The position numbers were made by a program, and so were the translations under genes. 64,000 nt of DNA, from the NCBI GenBank assembly GCA_964035575.1, contig OZ037841.1, forward strand, positions 124,001 to 188,000, written 5' to 3'. How positions within the stretch are numbered: the stretch's first letter is position 1; every line of letters begins with the position of its first letter. The DNA is from Rhynchopus sp. YZ270_cl-10. Lineage: Eukaryota > Euglenozoa > Diplonemea > Diplonemida > Diplonemidae. Below, one piece after another: positions 1 to 11,523 of this stretch. The notes beneath the pieces are model-generated. The model was not told the origin of the DNA. It did not search any database and saw nothing but the letters and a program-made list of their open reading frames with translations.

Positions 1-3000
1 CTCTGCGCTGCCGGGCACTCACGCAAAAACTCCCACTCACGCACCACATCGAGACCAGGCCCTTCCGGAATCACGGTAGCCGAATCGAACCTCCCGGTCC
101 GCTTCCTCGGTGGCTCCACGTGGTCCGGCTTCACGTCCCTCTTGCGCTTCCCCTGCTGCTCCTCCGACCGGTCTGGAGCAGGACGACTCATATCGTCGTC
201 AGGGTTCGCATCATCACAGAGAGGTTCCACGGCCCCTGCACTGCGGCGTCCAAACCGGTCCATGTCCTCTGCAGACGGTGCCACATCTACCTCCACACAC
301 GGCTCCCGCTTCAGGGTGGCAATCCCTACACACATAGCACCCCGCTCCAGAAAGGAAGATGCGACCTTTTTCTGGTACGCCACCGCAATGCTCTCCCGGA
401 TGCGCAACTCTGCCGACCCTGTCAGGTGCGACGTCTGTCCCGTCGTCAGGCCTCCAAGCTGCGCAATCAAGAGGTTCGCCTCGTCGCCTGCACCCCCGAA
501 GGCTTCAAACACAATAGGGGAGAACTTGGTGTTGATCTTGTTCAAATCCCGCTCGTGCTTCTCCCGTTTGACCTGGCCCTGGTTCTTCGCCGACCAGCCC
601 ACAAACTTCGAGGCCCCTGTTCTGTAGGAAGGCAAGGTGGGGCACACGTGGGTGATGTCCAAACAACGAGGTCCATTTTCCGCCACTCCTACTGGGAGGT
701 AGACGTCGCCTGGCCGCTTCTTCGACTCCAAATCCACTCTCACGGTCTCCTCCAAAGCAGGGTCCAAGCCCGCCCCTTGAGCCGCTCTGTACACCGAATC
801 CCGCAAGGCGTTGTGGCGGGCGACGCGGTGTTTGGCGTAGGGGCAGCCAAAGGTGTGGTCGCCAAAGGAGTCCATGACAACCCTTTTCTGCCCCCCCTGA
901 CATGCCGAGCAAGTCGTTCCCTCCGCATGGATGGCCACCCCTAGTCGGAAACGGGTCACAACCGCAAAGTCCGCTGAAGACATCTGGTTCCTTGCTGAGG
1001 GTGTCGCCGTGAGGTACGTCCCAGAAAGCGGCAGGAGAAGGGACTTCATCCGTGCTCGGTCTCGCATGCAGAGCTGTTGCATCAACTTGTCTGCCTGGGC
1101 GTCAATCACCGCAGACGACAGACTCTGCTGCTCCAGGATCTTCTTCGGCTGAGCCCTGTCCACGTGAAACGCCACCGGTACCCTGGAGTTGTACTCCTCA
1201 GCCGCGCTGTTCCATCTCTCCTCATCCCAGGTGAACGCAGGGTCCAAGGCCTGCGACAGTTGCAGGTTCCCTGACTGAGAGGCGAGGGACGCAGCCGTCC
1301 GATGGTCCACTGTGCGACGGATACCCAGCCCCCCAAGCGCCACAGGAAGCGCCGCCTGCGCCCTTGCCAACTCCGGCAGCGCCCCATCCGGGTCATGCAG
1401 AAGCGCAGCCAGGCACCTGTCAATCAGGTCGTCAAAAGCCGTCAGGTACTCCGCGCACTGTGGGATCCCCCGCATGTAGAACACCATGCGGCAGTAGCCT
1501 TCGCAGTATCTCAGTACGTAGAAGGCTGCCTGGGAGTCCCCGAGGTCCACAAGGGCTTCCAGGTTGCGGCGGGAATCGTCCACCTTCCGGGCCATGTACT
1601 CCTCGCAGAAAGCCGCAGACCCAATGGGGATGCCCAAGAAATCGAACCCATCCACATCCAACAGCCGAAACCCGCCTTCACCCATGGCGTCCTGTCCACC
1701 CTCGTTCAACGTGAACCCCACGGCCTCGAGATCCTCCTTGGAGACGCCACCAGTGGAGATGAGCTCACACTTGTTCGCGTTCACCTCCAACCCCAGTTCG
1801 GAGCTACGAGTGCACAGAACCTGGTACGCCTCGAAAACCGCCTTAGGGGACCCCCTCAGAGAGCCGTCATCGAGGTACCACAAAGTCCCATCCAGGCCTG
1901 GGTGCCCCTTCAGCTCTAGCGCCATCTGGTGTATGGTCAGGGAGAAGAGAAGCGGGCCCAAGGGATCTCCTTGTTGAGCTCCGCGCTGAGACTTTATGGT
2001 ATCCCCACCATAGAACAGGCTAGAGTGCTCCAGGTAACACCATCGCACCCATGGGGCCAGCTCGGGGAGGTTGGCGTCGACCGCTCTTAGCATCGACAGG
2101 CGGTCTACGCAGTTGAACGCGTTACGGTAGTCAATTTTCAAAATGACTTTACCTTTTCCGCGGTTGCGCCCGGCGTACTGCGAGATAACATCAGTCGCCA
2201 CTGCCGCCCCCCTTGCCGTTGCCACCCCCACCTGGTTCCCTCGAAGAAGAAGCGTCCTAGCAGGCACCCGCACTCGCGCCGACAGAATCTTTCCCACCAG
2301 TCTGCGGAGAGTGTCCCCAACCGCAATCGGACGCACGTCCTCCTCCAGGCCCGGCCCCTTTGCAGGCTTCCGGAGAGCCACCAAGTTAGCGCCGGCGAAG
2401 AACTCAGCCACCTCCACTGGAGCATTTCCTCGTGCCAAAGACGTCAACACTGCGGCCAGCGCTGCCAAAGTTCCCTTAGCCCGCCTCTGTAGGCAAAGTG
2501 TACGAAGGTGCGCGCCCGTCACGTTCGAGGGACCCGCCGCCGATGACTTCGGCATGCTCCGCAGGGCCTTCATCACCTCCACCACTGTCACCGGTGGGAC
2601 CTCCTGAGGCTGTGGCCAATCCGCCTGCTCCAGGGCCTTGGCATCAGCTGCGGCTGGGTGCTTCGTCTGAAGCTTTTCCAGCGTCGCCGGTGTCTGTGGG
2701 GCGAGGCCGTCGCTGGTAGCGCATGACATGGCCTGGCTCGGGAGTCCTGCTCTCGCTTTGGCTATGGTGCGCTTCCGTCTCCCTTCGTCAGTGTCTTCAT
2801 CCGACCACCCAGAGGGCCTTGGCTTCCGCTCCTCTACCGTTTGCTCCCACAGGGCGACATACTGGCCAGCCTTCCAAGCCTCCAAGTCCTTCCCCCAGGT
2901 GCTCGTCAAACGTCGCTCCTGGTCCTTGCCCCCTCGCTCTGTCCGTGTCCGGTGCAACACTGTGAAGAACAGTGCAAGGCGCTTCCAGGCCACCTCGTCC

Positions 3001-6000
3001 TGGTACTCCAGGATGTCCATGAGGACCCTCAGGAAGAGCTCGCTGTACAGCTGCAGGTGTTTGTCTGGGCACCCGCCCTTCAGCTGGATCCTGGTGGTCC
3101 CCATGACTTCAAAGGAGGGGAGGTCATCCTGATCTGTCAGCATTCCTCGACTGGAGGGAGACGGAGCGGTGAAGCCTTCTTCGCCAAAGTGCACCGTACA
3201 GGTGTTGCAGACCTCCTTGCTCTGCGGCAATAGCATGTCGCACTGATCGTTCGCACAGCGCGACATGCCCAAGTGGCCCAACAGCTCGTCGGGGATGTAC
3301 GCTCCATCCGCCTGGTGGCGACGCATGTGCTGCAGCAAGCCCTTACGAGACAGGCCCCCGACCGCATCACTCGAAGACAAAATTCCCGCTCTGCATCCAT
3401 CAAAGGGGCAGAACACCCGATCCGCATTGATGTGTCCCAGCTTGGTAGCCAGGGGGGCGGTGGTGGTGGTGTTGGTGGGGATGATGCCATCCAAATGCGC
3501 TGTGTCCAGCACTGCCTGCCGAGCCTCCTTCCTCATCTTCTCTGCCATCCCCTCCTTGGTCTTCCCCACCTCCGGGACAAGCTCCACTGCCTCAAAGTGA
3601 GAGTCACAGAGAGCGATGACGACCGTGGGAAGTTTCGCTTGGAAGCTCTCCGCGTACGACTTGGCGACTCTTTTGCTACCAGGGGTGATGCGCACGAGGG
3701 GGTTCTCTTCCGACGCCTGCACTACCACGATGTTGATGCGGGATGCTGTCGCGGTGAGCTGAAGCCCCAAGTGGTTGAGGTGGGCCTCGCCGGTCACACC
3801 ATTGGCAAACTCCGTCATGGCCTCCTGCGACCCCAGCACCTGCACCAGGCGGTTCGACACCTCCACTGCTGTGTCATACAGCTGCTTGCGCATTGCCCTC
3901 ACGTCCGGCTGCGTGTCGTGGTCCCAGAGGTGTAGTGCCACATAACCACAATCATTTGTGGACACGTTGGGGATGCGTTTAGCTCCAAACTTCGCCAGAG
4001 TCGCGTCCACAGACACCGCTTGCTCTGTATACGCAGGAGCGTTCACGTTTGCGCACCCACCGGTCAACGCAAACGGGGACAAGCTGATCGGGTGCTCCGG
4101 ATCCGCAGGGGCAGGGCGCAGGTCCCAGGGCGTCACCGCTCGCCACAACAGCGACAGCAAGACCAGTAGGGACACCACCAGCATGCCAAATGCCATCCCG
4201 ATCCTACGAGTCCACCTGCGTGCTGCCACACGGCGCACCTCCAAGAGAAGAACCCAGCCAAGTGGGCGCGCGACGCCGACCAGTGCCACAAAACCCGCCA
4301 AACAACCACCTGCGGACCATGCAACCCACACCCACTCGGCTGCACACACCGACAACTGACCCACCCCCATCACACTGGCCCTCACCAAGCTGGCAGCCAC
4401 TCGGATCCCTCCGGTCCATCGGCGCACTCGCTCGCTCGCCCCTTCCAGCCACCGCCATCCTCTCCGAACGCGGCACAGTCCCCGCAGCACACCCACCCCC
4501 AGCACCTCCGCGTCCCGAAAAAGCGCGCAACCCAAAACATGTGGCGCTGACCTCCCAAGCTCAGACCCCACAAAAACCAGAACCCAGATGGCCACACACT
4601 GCAAAGCACCTCTCAACGCATCGGCGACCCTGATCCTGCGGAAAACTGGGTGCGCTGCCGGAGAGGGCGGACGATTGCAGGGCGCCTTGCGCCGACGGAG
4701 CCTGCCCGCCTGTGACTTGGTCCAGTTCAAGGACCGGTGTCCTCGTCGCGTCCTCCTGGTCCTCCTGCCCACTAGCCACAAAATGAGATGACTGAGGGTA
4801 GGGGCGCGTCTGTCCTTCCACAGATCCAGGACCGCGAACGACACAAACACTCCCCACTCAGGTGCCTCGACTACCCAGCAGGGGTCAGGTTGACGCAAGG
4901 AGGTGAAGACCTCCCAGAGGTTGCACCACCAGTCGAACCAAAACTCTATCTGTACACACCCCTTTTGCCACACCCGCATCATCACACAGCCACTCTGTCC
5001 TTCTCGCCCCTCAAGGCTGACCCCGAACACCAGCATACCTCGCTCACCACCCCCTAAGTTGTTGTTGCTGCGTCTGCTGTTGATGTTGGTGCTGCTGTTG
5101 GACCTGCTGTTGGAACTGCTGCTGCAGAAGTCTATGGAACTGCAGTTGAAACTGCTGTTGTGCCTGCTGTTGGAACTGCTGCTGGAACTGCTTTTGGAGA
5201 CGCTGTTGGACCTGCTGTTGGAACCGCTGCTGCAGAAGTCTTTGGAACTGCTGTTAAAACTGCTGTTAAGCCTGCTGTTGGAACTGCTGTTGGACCTGCC
5301 GTTAGAGCTGCTGCCGCAGAAGTCCTTGGAACTGCTGATGAAACTGCTGTTGTGCCTGCTGTTGTGCCTGTTGCTGGAACTGCTTTTGGAAACGCTGTTG
5401 GAACTGCTGCTGCAGAAGCCATTGGAACTGCTGTTTAAACTGCTGTTGTGCCTGCTGTTGGAACTGCTGCTGGAACTGCTGCTGGAACGGCTGTTGGAAA
5501 CGCTGCTGCAGAAGTCTTTGGAACTGCTGTTGAAACTGCTGCTAAGCCTGCTGTTGGACCTGCTGTTGGAGCTGCTGCTGCCGAAGTCTTTGGAACTGCA
5601 GTTGAAACTGCTGTTGTGCCTGCTGTTGGAACTGCTGCTGGAACTGCTTTTGGAGACGCTGTTGGACCTGCTGTTGGAACCGCTGCTGCAGAAGTCTTTG
5701 GAACTGCTGTTAAAACTGCTGTTAAGCCTGCTGTTGGAACTGCTGTTGGACCTGCCGTTAGAGCTGCTGCCGCAGAAGTCCTTGGAACTGCTGATGAAAC
5801 TGCTGTTGTGCCTGTTGCTGGAACTGCTTTTGGAAACGCTGTTGGAACTGCTGCTGCAGAAGCCATTGGAACTGCTGTTTACACTGCTGTTGTGCCTGCT
5901 GTTGGAACTGCTGCTGGAACTGCTGTTGGAGACGCTGCTGGACCCGCCGTTGGAGCTGCTGCCGCAGAAGCCATTGGAACTGCTGTTGAAACTGCTGTTG

Positions 6001-6719
6001 TGCCTGCTGTTGGACCTGCTGTTGGAGCTGCTGCTGCAGAAGTCTTTGGAACTGCAGTTGAAACTGCTGTTGTGCCTGCTGTTGGAACTGCTGCTGGAAC
6101 TGCTTTTGGAAACGCTCTTGCTGCTGCAGAAGCCGTTGGAACTGCTGTTTAAACTGCTGTTGTGCCTGCTGTTGGACCTGCTGTTGGAACCGCTGCTGCA
6201 GAAGCCTTTGGAACTGCTGGTGAAAAAGCTGTAGAGCCTGCTGTTGGAACTGCTGCTGTAAAGGCCTTTGGAACTGCTGCTGCTGCACACCAGGGGTGAT
6301 ACTGGGACCCCACCCAGGACTCCGAAGATTTCGTTTTTGCTGCTATCACAGTTGCAGCCACTGATGTGGTTGGGCATACATTGCCTCTTTTTGGGGATAT
6401 CATGGGGGGAAGGGGGGTGTGGGTTGTTATGACAACAGTTCTTTACTTTGTTGCCTCCACACACGTTTTTGTTGCTGCTATCAAAGCTGCAGCTGCTTGG
6501 GTTGTTGGGCTCAAGAGGCCTCTTTTTGGGGTAAAAAAGGGGGGGAATGGGGCTCCTGCCACTGATGAGGAAGCTGTTGTAGCATAGGAAGCTGCCGCTC
6601 CTGCTGTTGGTGCTCCTGCTACTGCTGTTGATGCAGCTTATGTTGTTGCTGCTGTTGCTGCTGTTGCTGCTGTTGCTGCTGTTGCTGCTGTTGCTGCTGT
6701 TGCTGCTGTTGCTGCTGTT
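1..6719 (-). CDS. LINE A0 polyprotein, partial (OTU, RT, R2-like endonuclease, start of OTU2 region)
   Basis: Open reading frame on the minus strand that runs from the CTG-repeat tract near 6719 off the left edge without a stop. It encodes, in order, the Ser/Asn-rich tract, the hydrophobic region, the first OTU protease, the CCHH finger, reverse transcriptase and the CCHC finger with PD-(D/E)XK endonuclease. It stops just short of the second OTU active site, which is off the edge. The RT shows KIDYRNAFN (motif A), GAQQGDP (motif B) and YLDDG (motif C), so the catalytic aspartates are intact. All length differences from A1 in this stretch are multiples of three, including one extra codon near 176. 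The start is not inside this segment: the leader lies beyond the inserted blocks at 9971-9973. Confidence 0.8.
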
Positions 6720-8160
6720 CACTTGTCCCCTTTGCCCTCCTCCCCTGAAGAAGAAGTGGGGAGGCGCAGGTCAGGCTGAGGACCTTTCCGCTGCTAGCCG
6801 TCCTACACCCTTTTTACACATACCTGGGGTGTTTCCGACCAGCAGCCCCTCGGTCTCCTGGTTGTGTCCTTTTCAGACACGCCCTTCCACCGAGAGCACA
6901 GCTCACTACCACCCGATGGCTTCTTCCGTATCACAGAAACTTCCGAAGTCCGCGGGGTGTGTAACTCACTGTGGCCCGACTGTACATTGAGCCCTCTGCT
7001 TGAGAGGACCGGCTGGTGACCCAGTCTGTAGCGATCCCATGCGTCCCAGTTTGTGGTTTCACGCACTGGTGGGACACAGCCAGCTCGCGCTGACCACTCC
7101 AGTCGCCCGGAGGTGGAACCGACGGTCTGAACCGCATGAATCTGCCGACCCAATGCGATCTTTGACCGTTAGCCAGCCGATTACTCGACCTGACCTCTGC
7201 TCGGCAAGTTGGTCACGCCTGTCTGCAGGGGAGTGACTCCCCACAAGTATGCATCCGACACAACTCCCTAACAGATTCACCAGCCTAGCCTGTTCACATC
7301 CCAACCGTCGCGGTTATGTCACCACTCACTAGTGTCGGAGTCTGTTACATGTGAGCCACAACATCGAACGAGTGCTGCTCACAAAGGCACCACCGCAGCA
7401 AATAGCGGTGCAGTTGCTTGCAGTCGTCGAGTGTGCTCACCATGTGGGTAGTCCCTGACTACACCGGCCTCTCTCTCCCTAGAGGCCGTTGCAACGGTCA
7501 CCCAGACTCCAACGCGGACAGGAGTGGCTACAGAAGTCTTTGATGGGGGCTTTTACATGGGAGGCACACCCTGACCTGGACGGACCAGTTCTGTGGCTGT
7601 GGATCACCCCTGTGGATTCAAACAGTGGACGCACCCGGTGCGTCACTGCAGACACCCAGCCAAGGTCCAGGGAGGACGACATCTCCTGAGCGTACCGACA
7701 GCATCCGTGAAGTCCCGAAGGCCAACGCAGCCGCTGCAGACGTTCGGAAGAAGCGCCTCACCCATCGTAGATAGCCCTGACAGCAGCCACAAGCGTGCAG
7801 TAAGAACCACACAATGCAGATACAGCAGTCACCCAGTGAGATGGTCCAGGTCCCCGTCAGCAAGCCGCCATTGGCAACTACCAAACACCAACCTCTCAGC
7901 CACCCCTGTGTGTCCTTTGCTAGTGTGTGTTGACATACCTGGAATTCCGGATGCTAGGTGAGGACTGTCGTCCCCGTACCACGCACCACCCACTGTCTCC
8001 GTGGAGCAGCCCGGGTGATGCGCCGACTAGGAGGTTACACGCCAGACGTTGTCTCGTCTGCTGGTCAACGGGGCAACAAACCCACCAGGGTCCCCTCTCG
8101 GGAACGCACGCCTCCTGTTAGCAGCTACCCGTCGGGGGGCCTAATCCCCTGGGAGCTGCT
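6720..8160. repeat. 1.44-kb foreign block in A0, first copy
   Basis: Non-repetitive, balanced-composition block embedded in the CTG/CAG tract of A0. It is absent from the same place in A1 and A4. It starts CACTTGTCCCC and ends TAATCCCCTGGGAG. I see no long reading frame, RNA gene or terminal inverted repeat. It could be an inserted non-autonomous element, an unusual intron or captured flanking DNA; the sequence alone does not decide. Confidence 0.75.
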
Positions 8161-8189
8161 GTTGCTGCTGTTGCTGCTGTTGCTGCTGT

Positions 8190-8222
<33 letters not shown>

Positions 8223-8267
8223 AGCTGGTGTGGCATATGTTGTTGCTGCTGCTGTTGGTGTAGCACC

Positions 8268-8298
<31 letters not shown>

Positions 8299-9739
8299 CA
8301 CTTGTCCCCTTTGCCCTCCTCCCCTGAAGAAGAAGTGGGGAGGCGCAGGTCAGGCTGAGGACCTTTCCGCTGCTAGCCGTCCTACACCCTTTTTACACAT
8401 ACCTGGGGTGTTTCCGACCAGCAGCCCCTCGGTCTCCTGGTTGTGTCCTTTTCAGACACGCCCTTCCACCGAGAGCACAGCTCACTACCACCCGATGGCT
8501 TCTTCCGTATCACAGAAACTTCCGAAGTCCGCGGGGTGTGTAACTCACTGTGGCCCGACTGTACATTGAGCCCTCTGCTTGAGAGGACCGGCTGGTGACC
8601 CAGTCTGTAGCGATCCCATGCGTCCCAGTTTGTGGTTTCACGCACTGGTGGGACACAGCCAGCTCGCGCTGACCACTCCAGTCGCCCGGAGGTGGAACCG
8701 ACGGTCTGAACCGCATGAATCTGCCGACCCAATGCGATCTTTGACCGTTAGCCAGCCGATTACTCGACCTGACCTCTGCTCGGCAAGTTGGTCACGCCTG
8801 TCTGCAGGGGAGTGACTCCCCACAAGTATGCATCCGACACAACTCCCTAACAGATTCACCAGCCTAGCCTGTTCACATCCCAACCGTCGCGGTTATGTCA
8901 CCACTCACTAGTGTCGGAGTCTGTTACATGTGAGCCACAACATCGAACGAGTGCTGCTCACAAAGGCACCACCGCAGCAAATAGCGGTGCAGTTGCTTGC
9001 AGTCGTCGAGTGTGCTCACCATGTGGGTAGTCCCTGACTACACCGGCCTCTCTCTCCCTAGAGGCCGTTGCAACGGTCACCCAGACTCCAACGCGGACAG
9101 GAGTGGCTACAGAAGTCTTTGATGGGGGCTTTTACATGGGAGGCACACCCTGACCTGGACGGACCAGTTCTGTGGCTGTGGATCACCCCTGTGGATTCAA
9201 ACAGTGGACGCACCCGGTGCGTCACTGCAGACACCCAGCCAAGGTCCAGGGAGGACGACATCTCCTGAGCGTACCGACAGCATCCGTGAAGTCCCGAAGG
9301 CCAACGCAGCCGCTGCAGACGTTCGGAAGAAGCGCCTCACCCATCGTAGATAGCCCTGACAGCAGCCACAAGCGTGCAGTAAGAACCACACAATGCAGAT
9401 ACAGCAGTCACCCAGTGAGATGGTCCAGGTCCCCGTCAGCAAGCCGCCATTGGCAACTACCAAACACCAACCTCTCAGCCACCCCTGTGTGTCCTTTGCT
9501 AGTGTGTGTTGACATACCTGGAATTCCGGATGCTAGGTGAGGACTGTCGTCCCCGTACCACGCACCACCCACTGTCTCCGTGGAGCAGCCCGGGTGATGC
9601 GCCGACTAGGAGGTTACACGCCAGACGTTGTCTCGTCTGCTGGTCAACGGGGCAACAAACCCACCAGGGTCCCCTCTCGGGAACGCACGCCTCCTGTTAG
9701 CAGCTACCCGTCGGGGGGCCTAATCCCCTGGGAGCTGCT
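8299..9739. repeat. 1.44-kb foreign block in A0, second copy
   Basis: Second copy of the block at 6720-8160, shifted by exactly 1,579 bases. The two look identical throughout where I compared them. They are separated by a CTG/TTG tract at 8161-8298, so the duplicated unit is block plus CTG tract. This is either a very recent tandem duplication or an assembly artefact. Confidence 0.8.
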
Positions 9740-9740
9740 G

Positions 9741-9777
9741 CTGATGTTGCTGCTGTTGCTGCTGTTGCTGTTGTTGC

Positions 9778-9811
<34 letters not shown>

Positions 9812-9973
9812 CTTGCTGTTGCTGCTGTTGCTGCTGTTGCTGTTGTTGCTGCTGTTGCTGCTGTTGCTGCTGTTGCTGCTGTTGCTGCTGCTGTTGGTGT
9901 AGCACCTGCTGCTGTTGCTGATGCAGACATGCAGCACCACCCACAACGCCCTCAAAAGGGCCTTCCTCCTCAT
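9741..9973 (-). pseudogene. LINE A0 leader and Ser/Asn tract, cut off by the inserted block
   Basis: Start of the A0 polyprotein. The ATG at 9971-9973 gives MRRKALLRALWVVLHVCIS, a basic start followed by a hydrophobic stretch resembling a signal peptide, then Ser/Asn-rich sequence encoded by CAG/CAA repeats. The frame runs into the foreign block and ends at a stop at 9704, so it is separated from the downstream enzyme domains of the same element. The start is chosen because the same leader follows the 5' UTR in A1 and A4. Confidence 0.7.
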
Positions 9974-10203
9974 TTTTAAAAAAGCAAAAACCAAAAAACG
10001 AAAACAAAGAAGGACAAGACACACTACTCCTTGCGCTTCGCCGGCCTGCACTCCTCAACCGTTGCCCAGGGACCGCCCCGTGGAGGCGTACAAGGCTCAC
10101 AATAAAACAAAGGAAAGGGGGAGGGAGGGAGGGTAAAAAGAAAGGACAAGTGTGTTGTAATGTGTAAAAAATGGTCCCCTGTGTAAAAAATGGTCCCCGG
10201 TAA

Positions 10204-10388
10204 GTAACAAGAAAGGAACTTCGTATTGTAAAAAGAAAGCCCCATCCCGCCCCTTCCTCCCCTCCAGAACCAGCTGGGCACCAATACTGGAAATACAGCA
10301 AAACCACACAGACTGGACAGTCTATATTCACCCCTGCCTCTCCCGTGTTAATGTTCACCCCTCCTTTATCCCAAATTGTCATAGAGCT

Positions 10389-10391
<3 letters not shown>
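10204..10391 (+). mobile_element. LINE family B 3'-UTR fragment
   Basis: Nearly identical to 51251-51439 in the 3' UTR of the large B copy. It lies between the 5' end of A0 and the 3' end of A1. Its continuation (matching 51521-51705) lies on the far side of A1 at 22006-22196. About 80 bp of B present in the large copy is missing from both fragments. Confidence 0.85.
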
Positions 10392-10447
<56 letters not shown>

Positions 10448-10486
10448 GTTTTTTACAGACTCTTCAGTTTGTTTATTGCGTCCATC

Positions 10487-10490
<4 letters not shown>
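10392..10490 (-). mobile_element. Probable 3'-transduced tail of LINE A1
   Basis: Read on the minus strand, A1 ends in a poly(A) of about 44 (10491-10534). This is followed by 44 nt of unique sequence containing AATAAA and then a second poly(A) of about 55 (10392-10446). Unique sequence between two A-tails at the 3' end of a LINE is the usual sign of 3' transduction. Two independent insertions would also explain it. Confidence 0.55.
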
Positions 10491-10535
<45 letters not shown>

Positions 10536-11523
10536 GTGTTGTTCAACTTAGCCCTAGGCTCGCTTTTTTTATCTACATCCAGTGACAGAGGGGGTACTTA
10601 CTAGTCAAGCGAGTATGTAAACAGCTAGATGTCCAGACAAGGGCACTTTACTATTGTACTGGCAAGACAGTGCCTGAAAACACAGATAGTGGCACTAAAA
10701 TAGAAAGCATGTGGGACAACTACAACCAACACTTCCCTGCAAATAAGCAAAAGGGTAGTAAGTGAGTGCAATTTTTCCCAAAAGGAAAAGGGGAGGGGAT
10801 GGGACGGGAGGGTTGCTCTGTCTACCGGTGTAGTTTTATTTTGCTTTGTCTTGGGGAGGGGAGGGGAGGAGAAGGAGGGGATTGAGTGAGCCGTTTCCTC
10901 TGTAACACACAAACAAATAAAAAGGAAGTTCCATAATCTTTTTAGTAGTTTTCTTTTTGGTGAAAATTTTTGAGAACTTCTGTAAGTGTGACCTGACCCG
11001 ACTGACTGACACCCAAAGGGGAAAACAACAATAACGCACAACAAAATCAACAACAACAATGGTGGGTCTCGTGCTTACCTGTGGTGGTTTTGAAAAATGA
11101 AAAATTTAAATTGACCTTCACAAGGTAAAAATGAAAAACTAAAGGAGTGAAAAAAGGAACTCAAAGGACAAGAGTTCTGTACAAACTCTACTCTACTGCA
11201 CAATCTATAAAAGTGGCCCAATGGCTCCTGATGCCACTGGCCTGGCTCTTAGACAGGTCTTACTCCGAGACTGCCCTCTACCCTCAGAGCCTCGTCCAAG
11301 GGGTAAGGGCCGTCGCTGGGGTAGACCCGTCCTAGCCAGCAGCCAACCAAAAATATTAACAAATAGGAAGGGGGGCGGAAAGGGGGGAAAGGGGGGGGCA
11401 AACCCCAAAGGATGAAAAGAACCAAAAACACAAAATAAAAAGGGTTAAAAATAAACATGGGGCAAACTGTCATTCTCTACACGCTTCTACACACACACTC
11501 TCACCCTCTAACTCTCTAACTCT

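Larger units (their letters stand above)
1..10203 (-). mobile_element. LINE family A, copy A0 (3' end beyond window)
   Basis: Minus-strand non-LTR retrotransposon. Its sequence is nearly collinear with A1: positions 1-6600 match about 14207-20830. The 5' end is recognisable at 10164-10203, where two short monomers of A-run plus TGGTCCCC precede the leader start codon. Immediately beyond it lies family-B 3'-UTR sequence, so A0 appears to have landed inside a B element. Its coding part is split by two copies of a 1.44-kb foreign block at 6720-9739. The poly(A) end, and therefore any target-site duplication, is outside the window. Apart from the block, differences from A1 are mostly single bases and multiples of three, which suggests a young copy. 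Confidence 0.9.

Noticed and set aside
120-944. Long plus-strand frames across A0 and A1 (also 1302-1919, 13741-15147, 39660-41066 on minus)
   Set aside because: They are antisense to the LINE polyprotein, are explained by its high GC content, and recur in each copy at the same place.
4903-6234. Leu-rich and Ala/Val-rich frames over the CTG tracts (also at 19106-20461 and 34677-35699)
   Set aside because: They are reverse-strand or out-of-frame readings of the CAG repeat. No independent signal of a gene.
7000-7236. Small frames in the 1.44-kb block (repeated at 8579-8815)
   Set aside because: Short, no recognisable motif, and duplicated only because the block is duplicated.
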